Source: Acanthosepion esculentum (Eukaryota > Mollusca > Cephalopoda > Sepiida > Sepiidae). From it: a stretch of 64,000 nt of DNA. Below the pieces are notes generated by a model. The model did no database searches. It was not told the origin of the DNA and saw nothing but the letters and a program-made list of their open reading frames with translations. A program made the position numbers and the translations under genes. Positions 1 to 11,034 of this stretch are shown piece after piece. Location of the stretch: assembly GCA_964036315.1 (NCBI GenBank), contig OZ038485.1:75724460-75788459 (forward strand), read 5' to 3'. The number at the start of each line of letters is the position of its first letter. Position 1 is the first letter of the stretch.

Positions 1-1290
1 TCATAAATGGGTGTATTTTTTCCAGAAAATTAGGGCATCATTGAGAATAATGAACAAACATACCCATGGTTCCTTGCAAGGTGGCTATAGCATTGGGAGT
101 AGGCAGTTTTAACAGTGGTTTAAGCTGTTCCAGGTCTGGCTTCAAGATTCCTTTACCCACAATATATCCAAGTAGTCTGATGGTTGTTGACCCATAAGAA
201 CTCTCATTCTGGTTGAGTGTAAGATTATATTTCTTGACAGCTGCCAAAACTATTTTAGGTTGTGATTTTGGTCAGCCCTGTCATCGCCGCACACTGTCAC
301 AAAAATAACTACAAGGTACCTTTGCCTACATAGATAACTATGTAGGCAAAGGTGCCTTGTAGTTTTTCTTCAAGAATTATTTTATCAAGAACTCACTGGA
401 AACTCTGTTAGTGACCCCAAACAGAACTGATAAAGTCATCTGCAGACTTTAAAAGCCATATAAGTCTTATCTTTAGGGTCTATAGCTACTTGGTGGTAAG
501 CACTCCTTAGGTCTAACATGCTAAATATTCTGTATTTGGCAATCTTGTTTATCATCTCATCAATATGAGGTATAGGGTTTGCATCCAGGATGGTATACCT
601 ATTTATAGTGTGGGATTAGTCTTTGACCATCTTTTTTATTATTATCGGAGGACATTATTAATACTTGTGCCTTCCATGGTGATCTGCTCTTAAATCTTGT
701 TATTTCTGCTTGAATAAATATTTTGTCTTCAAGTGGATATTTTTGAGATTTGGTGGCCACTGGTTTACAGTTTTTGGTTAAGTTTTTGAAAAGAGAGGGG
801 TATTGTACATTTATAGCAGCCAAGCCCCAGATGTTCAATGCTGGTTTAGGGACCCCAAAAGGGAGATTAATATTAAAATGCTGTTTGAGGAAATTGTGGC
901 CCAGTATGACATTGCAGCACAGATTTGGCATCATGAAAAAAATGATGTTTGATTCAACTCTAGGCCAGCCAAAATATATCCTCTAACCTGCGAAGATAGT
1001 GAAGCATTCACCATAGCGACCTGACTGTTACAATGTATGATTTTAAATCTGTCTCTTTTTGCAATATCAGCTCAAATAAAACTCTCTGAGCCAACTAGAG
1101 CATTCATTTCTACCCCGTTTATTTTTATCATTAATATAAACTTTGAAAGACATTTAGGGTTTGCAGTTGATATGATACTTGTCGCAATAAGAGCATTCAA
1201 ACCAGGTAAAAAAATGCTTCCTGTACCTGTGGAATTTAGTTTCCCTGGCTGGGCAACACCTGGGATATAGTTTCAGATCACAAAAATAAA
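1..1290 (-). pseudogene. Ty3-type retrotransposon pol remnant (protease to reverse transcriptase)
   Basis: Reading the minus strand downward from about 1290 gives a broken Ty3-type polyprotein. A protease-like stretch (INGVEMNALV then GSESF, about 1130-1090) should carry the catalytic DTG but lacks the Asp-Thr, so the active site is gone. About 930-660 reads CCNVILGHNFLKQH and then SQKYPLEDKIFIQAEITR, the protease end and RT entry. About 600-400 gives RT palm pieces (HIDEMINKIAKY, FSMLDLRSAYHQV by frame switching). 247-38 gives YNLTLNQNESSYGSTTIRLL and LLGYIVGKG, the connection to RNase H. At least three frameshifts and a hairpin insertion interrupt it. The element runs off the left edge, so RNase H, integrase and the 3' LTR are outside the window. 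Gag lies next to it at 1524-2012, in the order expected for a minus-strand copy. Dead copy; the family call is by recalled similarity. Confidence 0.85.
307..364. repeat. Near-perfect 27-bp inverted repeat at the RT active site
   Basis: Arms at 307-333 and 338-364 are reverse complements with one mismatch (ggtacc versus ggtgcc) around a 4-base loop (334-337). In the minus-strand pol frame the sequence before the hairpin reads TFAYI, where RT normally has Y-x-D-D. After the hairpin the frame resumes near VTVCG. The extra arm therefore sits where the catalytic Asp-Asp codons should be. Confidence 0.9.
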
Positions 1291-1523
1291 AATTTCATCT
1301 GGCTCCAGCACTAGCAGTGTATGCAGTGTCTTCTGGAGAGAAATAATTTTGAACTGGCAAAGGCAGGCAGGAATGAGGAAGTCTGTCATAGAGGACTGTC
1401 TTTTTTCCCTGTTTGGGTTGATGGAACTGGTGAACTAGTAGGCGTGTGATACTTAGTATTTAGTGAGTCTTTGATAAATTTGTCCTTTGCCTGATCTGCT
1501 GTCGTCGCTCGAAAGTCACAGTC

Positions 1524-2012
1524 TCAACTCAAGTTTTTTAAGCACTGAAGATACTGTTCTAACCTCTCTTCAGAGGAGTGGCAGCAAGTTGCTAATACAT
1601 GCCAGGCAAATATTACATTTCTTCTCTTCACAAAAATGCCATCTAAAACATAGATGGCACTCTGGTAAGTTTTGCAGTGAGAAATATTGCTATATATGGA
1701 TATGGACACATGGTGAATTAGCAGGTTAAGTCTATCCATATCAGTAATAGGAGTAGATGGACTGTTTTCCAGTCCATCTACTCCTATTAGTCCAAGCAAG
1801 AATCCAACAAATAACCATTTCCAATATTGCCAGGCATCAGTAGAAAATGGGTCTGCAGAGTCCAAGTCGAGATGTTCTGGTTTAAGGTATTTGTCCATAA
1901 TACATTGTAATAAAAACTTGGAGTCTAGTTCAGCATAATGTGCCTTTATTGAACATGACTGAAGAGTCTTGCCATTTTGACTATGATGGCGTGACTTATT
2001 TATACAAATCAT
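1524..2012 (-). pseudogene. Ty3-type gag-like fragment
   Basis: A 162-codon minus-strand frame contains KPEHLDLDSADPFSTDAWQY and DRLNLLIHHVS, then CKTYQSAIYVLDGIFVKRRN and FAWHVLATCCHSSEERLEQYL. This resembles the gag of animal Ty3-type elements of the kind that continues into the pol at 1-1290 (hydrophobic helices, DRL.LL..hvS, A...L...yvk..N.i.ArhlL). The first 40 or so residues look unrelated. A hairpin (1745-1789) inserted between FLLG and TDMDRL keeps the frame open but adds foreign residues. No intact CCHC knuckle was found between gag and pol (1300-1520). Gag coats and packages element RNA in the cell; this copy could not. Identification is by pattern memory. Confidence 0.7.
1745..1789. 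repeat. Perfect 20-bp inverted repeat inside gag remnant
   Basis: Arms 1745-1764 and 1770-1789 are exact reverse complements with a 5-base loop (1765-1769). It sits inside the gag-like frame where related gag proteins have no extra residues, so one arm looks like a local inverted copy of the other. Confidence 0.9.
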
Positions 2013-4090
2013 AAGATAGTGGAATTAATCAGGTTGTCTTACCACATCATGTTTTAACATTTTTTCTTGTTGTCTTTTTTAAATTTCTATTTTAAAGAAC
2101 ATGATTTCCAAGACCCTCAACTTCACACTTTTAACTAATTTAAATGGTAATAGGATCTATTATATAAATATTACTTTTATTACTGACAATATATTTTATT
2201 CATTGATAGATCTGAAGCTTTTGTTTTTGCAATAGAATTTTGTTACCCAGAATTTATATGTTTTTGTGATATCTTTTTAGTGGCAAATTGTAGAGTTGTC
2301 AAGTTTTGTGCATCCTGTTTGATTTCTGAATAAGAAGCACTTCTTTTATCCTCTTCTAAAAATTGATTGGCCACAACCCTTGGCAAAAGTATAGAATTAG
2401 TACACTGAGTGGATGTACACTGATGCTTTTTATTTAGCAAGAAATAAATAAACATATAATAAAACACAAAACCTTTTTTATTTAACAGCTGAAAAATGTG
2501 GCTTCATAAAATATACTTCAAACAAGTTATATTAAATTATTTAAATTAATGATATAATTCTTTTTTCAAACCATGTAGCGGAAAATATGATTGAATAATC
2601 CAATGGAGAGGACAAATTATGGAATGATCTTAAAAGTTTCTTTCCTAAAACTAATACCAGCATTTTTCATACTTCTTTTCATAGCTCAGACTTTTTAGGA
2701 CTAATTTTTGCTGCAATAGATTTCAGTATATGAATAATAGTTTTAATAGGTTGTAATCTATGCAAAATGGGAAGAGTAAGGAATGATAAGGAAAAATAAT
2801 TAAAATATTTCTTATATTTTCATATTAATGTTTATATTGTCCCACTAGTTGTTGAGTCAATCACCTTTCTATATTATCATTAGATCAAAACAGCCAAATC
2901 TATGATGCTGTGTTCTCTAAATTATTGTTCCAATTTTAAATTATTGAAACTGAAACACAAAACCTATCTTGACCTAAAATTAAGGGTCAAAGAATAAATA
3001 AAATCAAGTTATGTTTGAGTATACACATCTTGCATTCAAATAACTTGTGGTTGAAGAGAAAAATAAAAATAAAATGTACAGCTCATCAATCTTCAGTCAA
3101 TGAGCTAGAGAAATTTGAGCAGAGAGTGGAAGCAAAAAAAGAGAAGACGAACAAGTCAAAACAAGAAGAGACGATAAGAACAAAGACTGTTACTTAATTG
3201 AAACTACATTACACAAATCTTGGGTGTGTTTTTTAGTCAGATTTGATTCATAAACAAAATTAATTGAAGAAGTATTAAAAATAATATTCCCTTTGGTTTC
3301 TGTAAAATTGTTCTACTTTGGTAGCAAGTCAACAAGTTTATTCTGAAGAATTCTTCAAAGAACTGATTCACTGAATTACTTTGCAATTTAATTTTGATTA
3401 TAGAAGTTCTTGTCTTTAAGTAAGTTGCTTAAAAGTGATATCATAAGAGAGAATTCAGATGAATAGTAGACTACTTGTTCAATATCATTGCACTTTAGTA
3501 ACTTTGTTGTTTTTTTCAGGTATTACCATATAATTAAATATCTTTTCTATTCACCAAACAAGGCACTATTTGAGTTTGAATGAAATATTTCAAGCTGAAT
3601 ATTTGTGTGCATTATTTCAAGAATCCATTTAGAGGATCCATCACATGTATCATAACATTTCAAGAATAATAGTAGTTGATATTTTAATATTCTTATCTAT
3701 ATATAGCCATTATACACATCTTTTTCTATTAGTGGATAAATCTATTTACTATTTTCACCACAAGTGATGGCATTTAACAAAAACAGACTAATTTCATATT
3801 AAATATAATTATTGATGACTTTTTCCATCTATTTTTTACCATACTCATTTAAAAAAGGATCTATTTCTTAATTTTTTTTAATTACTATTCACATAGAAAT
3901 AATTTAACATATTTTCAGTTGATACATTAAAGCTTACTGTGAATTTTCTAAGGTTTTATGATCATTTTCTACCAAAACCTTTGTCTTTTTCATTATTGTT
4001 GATTTTAGCCAACTTCTCACCTGGATTTCTAAACTCTATTTGCATATTTTTGAAGCCAAAATCTTTCTGTTCATTCACTAGCAGATATTA
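2013..4090. other. AT-rich DNA without recognisable genes
   Basis: Open frames are short and biased to Lys, Asn, Ile and Phe, as expected for AT-rich sequence. A 60-codon plus-strand frame near 3015-3197 is rich in Glu and Lys, but I could not support it as an exon. No repeat family was recognised. Confidence 0.6.
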
Positions 4091-4528
4091 AGGTTCAACT
4101 TGAACACAAAATCCAAAGAAAAATCTGCAATGTTATCAGTCCATACATGGCATCTCAGCTTCAGTCACTTTTCCATTGCTATTTTCTATAAGTATTTTCA
4201 TGGTAATTGTTCTGATGAGCTTTCATCTTTGGTACCTTGATTTCATGAATTTAAATGCAATACAAGATTGGTAGCCAAATCACGTCATTTTATTGTTGAA
4301 ATTGTTAAGCATAAGCATAAGGTCTGTGCTAACAGTTTCTTTTCTACCTGTTACTTGCTTTCCTGTCAAGTTTGAACTTCAAAACTTTTAATGCAATGTC
4401 AATCATCATCTTCCTCCTCCTTGAATCCTGCTCTTTTTTAATGCCCTCTCCCTCAATGTTTCTTCAGTTTCTTTCATTCTCAGTCACCCTTTGCATCTTA
4501 GTGGCTTTATCAAATGAAAATGATTAAA
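4090..4528 (+). mobile_element. Family J LINE, old 3'-end fragment
   Basis: Translation with frame jumps gives KIQRKICNVISPYMASQLQS, then FKTFNAMSIII near 4380-4405. These match the C-terminal RT tail of the better copies (KIQRRICNVIGPDLSSRLQS and LQRFKCSVN). The end, near 4490-4528, matches the family 3' terminus (a 'tagtggc...atgattaaaa' motif). Many stop codons and indels mark it as an old 5'-truncated copy. Confidence 0.75.
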
Positions 4529-6683
4529 AGATGAAATGATTAGAAAAAACAGTACGATCATCAGTTGAATTTTCCATATTTGCCTATAATTGTAAAAAAT
4601 ATTTAAATGAAGTTAATTTTTTATTGAATACTGAACAAATTATGCTTAAAAATAAAATAAAAAATGTTGCCATTTTTTAAAATGTTAAAACTTATGCTAA
4701 AAACAATATACATATAATATATATTGACTAGCATTTTGTTGTCAAGGAAAATATTCATTTCTACAGCGAGAAAAATAAATGCAAATGCATAATGCTCGCT
4801 TGTGATTTGAAGTTGGTCATTTTTTGAATTGCCATGTTATGTCACATGAGACCTAGAGTTGTAGGGGCAGCATATGTAGTGCAGCTGTAGAAACAGTGGG
4901 TGTGTCTAAGGCAAGGTAGCCTGACAAAGCCCATCCTTCTTCAGGCTGATTTTGAATTCAGAATTTTCTTTCTCTGAGGTTGGTTTGTATCCAAAGGCAA
5001 AAGATCCCAGTTTGTCTTACTGTTTAATCCATAGCTGAAAGAAGATGGTTTTATTGTAAAGTAAACAAAAGAGAATCAACAAGAATTTGAATGCACTTTT
5101 CCAATTCCACTTTCATGCCAATATACACAGCCTACACACCTTTTTAGAATTGCACTTTGTAGCAAAAAGATTGAAATTAAGTTTATATTTTCTTTGATTT
5201 CTATAAAGTTCTTTTTTATAGTTCTTTTCCTTCTTTAATTTTTTTTGCATATTAATTTTTGACTTTGTTACCTTTGTATTGTTTACATTCATATATGATT
5301 AATATTTTATGGGGAATAAAATAAATCTGCTTTTTATTTGTGAAATTTGAATAATATTTATATCATCAATGAAGTTAAACACATGCACTCATCTATGCAT
5401 GCCTGTATGAAATTTTATTCATACAGATTTTTCTATATATATATATATATATATAGTCTGAATAATGTAAATAATCATACAGATTTGTTTAGAAAGATTT
5501 TACCAAATGTTTTAAAATAAATTATTTTATACGAGAGTGTTGAAAGTTCTCAGTCTAACTCACTTCTCAAAGTCTAACCAAATGTCAGAAGAATTGTTTT
5601 GAATCCCTTTTTGATCAGGCTGAGAATTTTTCAGCAACCCCTGATAATATGTATGACACAAATACAGTGATCTAGATATGATTTAAATAGATGTAAAATC
5701 ATAAATTTTCATTTAAATATTCCTATTGTACTTTTATAAAGATACTTTTATAAAATATTAAATTTCTTTTGTGGACTTCTATATCCATGGAAATTCCAAG
5801 CGATTCTTCTTAATTTAGCTTTATGTTGATGTTTAGATATTTCCACTGAATCAGAGTATAGGAATTTCACTGCCTGACCTAGAGATTGATCTCACAGTCA
5901 GGAGATAACATCATAATGTTTAACCAATATTTATATCTACTAAATTATTGCCTTATAATAGAATTAAATGGTGAAATTTTGATACCATGAACTTAACATC
6001 AAAGGTGTCTAATTCTATGCTAGGTTGTCAGAGCCAAGCACTACATTGATTTTATCAATTACCTTATTCTCCAATGTTGTTCTCTATTATTTTATCATTG
6101 TACACTTCTAATAAAAATATAAGATCAAATCTCTAATACATTATTTAACTTCAGATGTTGTCAATCACTTCTAGCCAGTGGGTTTGTGACTTTGGGTCAT
6201 TCTCTCAATATAGAGCATACATTCTCATATGGATATATGATACTCTCCTTATGGGGTGGAAGTTTATATATGTGTCTATTATTATCATTTTTCCCCACAT
6301 ATTTATATCCTAGAGGCAGCTAGGTCAACCACATGTTTATCTATCAGGGTCAGTCACTGACATCCTTTCAGGAGCAGATCTGCAGTTGGTAGCTAGGAAA
6401 TCTCCCAGGTCAACTAGTCAATGCAGCTAGCTTCTTTGATGTCATACTGAATGGCATCATCTGATTTCAGTCCTATACTACACATTATCTAATATAACAG
6501 GCACTCAAAGAAGGCAGGAGAGTAAAATAACTGTAACATTGTGACCACCAAATTAATGACACCTGTCACAATGAAATTAGTGTGTAGTTTATAATAAGAG
6601 TAAAAAAGATAATAACCCTATATAGGCATATGGATTATATTCTGACTCATTTTTGACAGGCTTTAAAATATTTTTGCTTTCAG
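4529..6683. other. AT-rich DNA with a SINE-like patch and a short microsatellite
   Basis: Mostly AT-rich and without a gene. About 4915-5060 shares a diffuse match (tttaatccatagct near 5020-5033, followed by gaagat) with the SINE-like copy at 31565-31870. A (TA)n tract lies at about 5435-5453. About 5837-5930 matches 13638-13730, an unnamed dispersed repeat. Confidence 0.5.
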
Positions 6684-6889
6684 ATTTCAGACAACAATAT
6701 TTACAAAAAGTGCTATGGACACGGGTAGCCAGGAACTTGATGAACTCTGTGACAAGAGGTCAGCTATGAAAAGGTCATACAGTGAAGAACTGAGTAGCAA
6801 CACAATGGCTGACCCATCAGAAAATAAGTGCTATGAGTTTTATCTACCCAAACGATACATTCTTGCATTCATGGCCTTTCTTGGTTTTG
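6684..6889 (+). CDS. Probable first coding exon of an SLC17/sialin-like transporter
   Basis: A pyrimidine-rich acceptor (tttttgctttcag, ending 6683; a second AG ends 6690) precedes a short leader and an ATG at 6715 in good context (G at -3 and +4). The frame runs 58 codons plus one base to a consensus donor (g|gtgagt, intron from 6890), giving a phase-1 exon. The peptide is a polar, acidic N-terminus (MDTGSQELDEL) followed by LPKRYILAFMAFLGF, which resembles the cytosolic N-terminus and start of membrane helix 1 in SLC17 organic-anion and vesicular transporters (family normally 450-600 residues, about 12 helices). The frame past the donor is intron read-through. No other exon of the gene was recognised in the 57 kb downstream, so either the next intron is huge or later exons escaped notice. 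Exon call fairly firm; family call moderate. Confidence 0.55.
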
Positions 6890-7344
6890 GTGAGTATATC
6901 TTTATATTTTTCATAGAATTAAGTTTCATTTATCAAAAAGAAAAACATTTTAATTTAAATAATGGTGTTAATAAAATAGTCTTAAATTCTTTTTACTGTG
7001 TTTTAATTTTTCTTTTCTCAAGTATCTTTTGGTAAAGATTTTTCATAGACCAAATAATTAGACTGAACCTTATGGATGACCAGGAAAATACAATTATGTT
7101 TATATGTCTATTCGCAGGGTAGAGAATTTGGAAGTTAATACCTTTCCCAGATTTAGATTATGAAATTATCTACAGCACTAGACTATTTAAATGTTAAAAA
7201 TCTTCCTGTCAGATCAAAGCTGTTGTACCTGTCCATGTATGAAAAGCAAATTGGATGCTGCTACAAATAAGTTTTTGAACACTGGACAATGGAAACATTT
7301 TACTTTCAAAATGTGTTCTTGCATATTATGCAATGATGATAAAC
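6890..7344. other. Start of intron after the SLC17-like exon
   Basis: AT-rich sequence after the donor at 6890. A 54-codon stretch from 7191 with several Cys pairs (CCTCPC, CSCILC) joins the LINE fragment that follows. I could not assign it. Confidence 0.4.
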
Positions 7345-7642
7345 TGAAAACTCATCAATTTACAGTAGAAATTGCTAGATGTAACTGCAGATACTGTGTT
7401 ATCAGTTTCTTCTCTCACATTTCTTGCTTGTTTAATTCGCTACTAGCCTCTTGCCTTTCAGTTAAATTTGATCTTCAAGAAGTAAATGCAATGTCAATCA
7501 TTATCTTTTGTCTTCTTAATTTCTATTCTTTTATTGTTCTCTTTCCTTAATAATATTTTTTCTTTATTTCATATTCTTTCACACCCAACAACTGCTTGCA
7601 TATAAGTTACTTTATTGCCTTGTTTGGGGTGAAATGATTAAA
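7345..7642 (+). mobile_element. Family J LINE, old 3'-end fragment
   Basis: HQFTVEIARCNCRYC then FFSHISCLFNSLL align with HPYTVETVRCRCLFYSNS and SRTSRLWNSLP of the intact copy. The sequence ends with the family 3' terminus (gccttgtttggggtgaaatg then attaaaa, 7617-7642). It is a 5'-truncated insertion about 450 bases into the intron and has no intact frame of its own. Confidence 0.75.
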
Positions 7643-9119
7643 AAAATGACTGGTTAAAGATGGACTTAGAAAATATTTTATTCATCCATCAGAATTTATG
7701 TGTACACTTTGGCTAATTATATTTTGGTGTTTTGTCCCTAACTTTTTTGATAATAAAACATCAAAAGTATTTAGAGCATCCAATCTATTAGTGCCTGCAA
7801 GGCTTTCCGGGCTATGAAGCATTTTAAAACCTTAAACAAATTTTAAGATTAATTCTTAAAATTCCGAAGCATATTTAATTATTTAAAATATTAAAATTAC
7901 AGAGTTATATTTTATAAAAATTTAAACAAGTACAAGTGTAGTAAATATTAAAATGACTCCAAATGTAAAAACAAATGACTGATCTAAAAATGTTATAAAA
8001 TATTGAAAGCTGAGTAAAGACAAAAAAATATTTTAAAATGATTTTATATCAAATACCAAAATTTAATACATGCAAATGTTAAAAATATTTTACATACTAT
8101 GATGATAGTGGCAGTAACTTAAGATATTTTAAAAGTATCAAACCATTACAAAGTAAATTTGAGAGATATAAGAATAAATATTGAGAAAAATTTTTGTCAT
8201 ATGAAATACTGAAATGTATACTTTGTAATTAAAAACTTTTTAAATTAGAAATTCAAGCAGAATTTTTTTAGTTGCATAGCAATGATGATGTTGATGATTA
8301 TAAACGCATATTTATTTCTGGCTTAAGAGTATTAAATTTCTGTTTCAATAAAATGTCAACTCTGTTTTTCTGTTTATAAAATGTGAGTTGTAAAGATTCT
8401 TGTTTATTGTTCTTTTAAATTGTGTGCATTGATGAGCAAACTCTCATATGACAAAATCAATCATGCATAAAGATTTTATATTTGAGTAATCAACTTAATC
8501 CATTATGCTTGAGAAGTGCTTTTAATCAGCACTCATCATAACAATATTTCTGGAAATGAAAATTTAAATGACTTATAAATTTATCTGTCTTAAAACTAAT
8601 CTGACTAAATTATTTTGTACTGGATAAATGAAAAAGATTTTGCTTCAAAATTCCTTTATTTAACAACCAAGCAGAGTTATATGTTATATTCTTCAAACAT
8701 GTGTTAGAACTATCAAAGACATTGTACTTTTATATCATTTTAGTTTTTAATACTAAAATTCACCCAATAACAGGCTCAAGAGATACACAAGGTAGAAGGT
8801 TACTGTAATGATGAATGAAAAAAGAGATGATAGAAAGTGAAGATTATGAGGGTAAGCGGATAATGATTGATAAATACCACATATGGTTGCAAGAGTAACA
8901 AATGAAACAGCAAATAAAAGTAAACATGTTAAAATATAAATTATCTGTATTGCCAGTTGTAATGAATTAAGGCAGAATGTCTCTTTTGGGAGTGAGGGAA
9001 GTGACCTGGGGAGAGTTGCTTATGTATGGGCCTGGCTTTGAAGCTTGCGTCAGGTTGACCACTAATGAACTCTGTGATTGCCTGTCTATTGCTTTGAGTT
9101 TTGCTGAGCAGGGCGCTGC
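7643..9119. other. AT-rich DNA
   Basis: Strongly AT-rich, with degenerate 'ttaaaatatt' repetition at about 7850-8240. The last 180 bases (8941-9119) are richer in G and C and lead into the tandem array. No gene recognised. Confidence 0.5.
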
Positions 9120-9905
9120 AGGGACTGTGGGCAATTTTCGTTCCGAGCTCAGGTTCCCACCTTAAAAACTGACCTTGTGTCACAACTTGTCTTAGTAAGG
9201 AGACAGAGTGTGTAAATTGCTATAAAGTTGTTTGTAACACGTTTCTTTATCATCTCTCAGTTGCGTCTCTGTCTTTGGGAAGAGTGCACTTAGGGGAAAC
9301 TCTGTCAAAGGACATATTCACAACTGAGGAAGATTATACTGAGAGGTGCCCAGCCCTGGGGAACAGCTGCCTGAGTCCGCACCCTCTCATTGCACCAGAA
9401 AGAGAGATCAGTATTCGCACCAAGGCCAGCACAACCGATGGTTGTGGGGCTTTGGGGAACTTTTATTCCTGATCCAGGTGTACGCGCTTGGGTCCCCACC
9501 TTAAAAACTGTCACAACTCATCTTAGTGGGGAGACACAGTAAATACCTAGTGTGTAAATTGCTATAAAGTAGTTTATAACACATTTATTTATCACATCTC
9601 TCAGTTGCATCTTTGGGCAAGATGTGCTCAGGAGTGGCACTGTCAGAGGACAGAGTTGCAACTGAGGAAAATCATATTGAGAGATACCCAGCACTAGGGA
9701 ACAGCTGCCTGAGGTTGTGCCCTCTCATTGCACTAGAGAGAAGGATTGGTGCTCACACTGAGGCCAGTACAACCAACAGTTGCAGCGGGTTGGGGAATTT
9801 TTGTTCCTAGCCCAGGTGTATGTGCTGGGCTCCCCACATTAAACCGACCTTGTGTCACAATGCAACTTTGTGGGGGGTCAAGTAAATATACTAAATTGCT
9901 ATAAA
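9120..9905 (+). repeat. Tandem array, unit about 345 bp, about 2.3 copies
   Basis: Landmarks recur at about 345-base spacing: the 'ctctcagttgc' box at 9257 and 9599, 'gggaacagctgcctgag' at 9359 and 9699, 'ccccaccttaaaaactg' at 9155, 9495 and (decayed) 9831, and 'taaattgctataaagt' at 9213, 9555 and 9893. The units are more GC-rich than their flanks. Two successive units hold similar open frames of 65 codons (9275-9472 and 9613-9810, sharing ALGNSCL). Conservation of a short open frame over two copies is weak evidence for coding; a satellite-like repeat is the simpler reading. Confidence 0.75.
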
Positions 9906-9966
9906 GTAGAGTTAAGCCCTTTTAACCCCAGAATTGTGGGAGAATTGAGCTTCAATTTTGCATTTA

Positions 9967-9969
<3 letters not shown>

Positions 9970-10033
<64 letters not shown>
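9970..10033. repeat. (TA)n microsatellite
   Basis: Uninterrupted TA dinucleotide run of about 64 bases. Confidence 0.95.
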
Positions 10034-10037
<4 letters not shown>

Positions 10038-11034
10038 TACACAATAAAATCACAAATTACCTCGTCTGGGGAATAGGCTTATTTCAACTGACAAGATTGT
10101 CAGTCTTATTCAACCCCAGTATAGACTGAGTTTGTGTTGGAATTAGAAATTTAACTGTGACAGCTACAAAAAAAAACTGTCAAAAATCTAATACAGAATT
10201 TATCCATTTCAATGTTTCAATCAGATGAAAGTCATGAGACAGTAGTTAGGGGAGGGTGGAAAGTATTAGTCTTAAAGGAAAATGCTTAATAAAATTGAAC
10301 CCAGATATTAACTTTATGACATTAAATTGGGGTTATATGAAGAATGAAATGTTAATTTGAAACTAAGAGAGGAATAAAAAAGTTTTTTATTTTTAAACTT
10401 AAATTATATAGATGAATTTATATTTAAAAATACAAAATCACACCTAAAAGTACTCTTCCAAAGACAAGTTATATTTAAAAATAAGATATATTTAAATAAA
10501 TTAAAAATAAGTCATATTTAGATAATTTATATTAAAATTCAGTAAAATTATATTTAAAAAGTTTATATCTAATATAAAATCAATAGGTTATATTAAAGAA
10601 TAAAAAATATTTAGAAATAAAAATATAAGATAAAATAAATTATGCATTTAGAAATAAAAATGAAATAAATAAATTAAAAATATTAACTTCATAGATAAGT
10701 TAAATCAAAAACAAGTTATATTTAAAAATATAAATTCATACTTAAAAATACAAAGTTATATTTAATAACAACCGTAAAATATATAGATAAAGAGGTGTAA
10801 GTGATAAAATAAAGAGAGTTCTTACACAAGATATGGTGTAAAAATGCAAATATAGGAATTAGAATTAGTTATACATTCAAAATTTGAAGAGTTAGAGAAA
10901 TATAGTAGCTAATAAAGTAAAATCAATATTATGGAAATTTGAATTTGTTTTTATGTCGACATTTTAATACTAATTCATTCCTTTGATTCAACAGTTCACA
11001 TTTATTTTATCTTCTTCTAAACATAAGTTACATC
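10034..11034. other. AT-rich DNA with a degenerate short tandem array
   Basis: From about 10400 to 10770 a diverged 'agttatatttaaaaata' theme recurs at irregular spacing, suggesting an old AT-rich minisatellite. A small hairpin (ctgaca/tgtcag) lies near 10090. No gene. Confidence 0.5.

Noticed and set aside
3015..3197. 60-codon Lys/Glu-rich frame that might be a terminal coiled-coil exon
   Set aside because: Composition is what AT/purine-rich DNA gives; no convincing splice acceptor and no recognised homologue.
6715..7035. Whole 106-codon frame as a single-exon protein
   Set aside because: A consensus donor at 6889/6890 interrupts the conserved part; residues after it look like translated intron.
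7191..7344. Cys-rich frame (CCTCPC, CSCILC) next to a LINE tail
   Set aside because: Possible zinc-binding look, but short, with no family match; probably noise joined to the LINE fragment.
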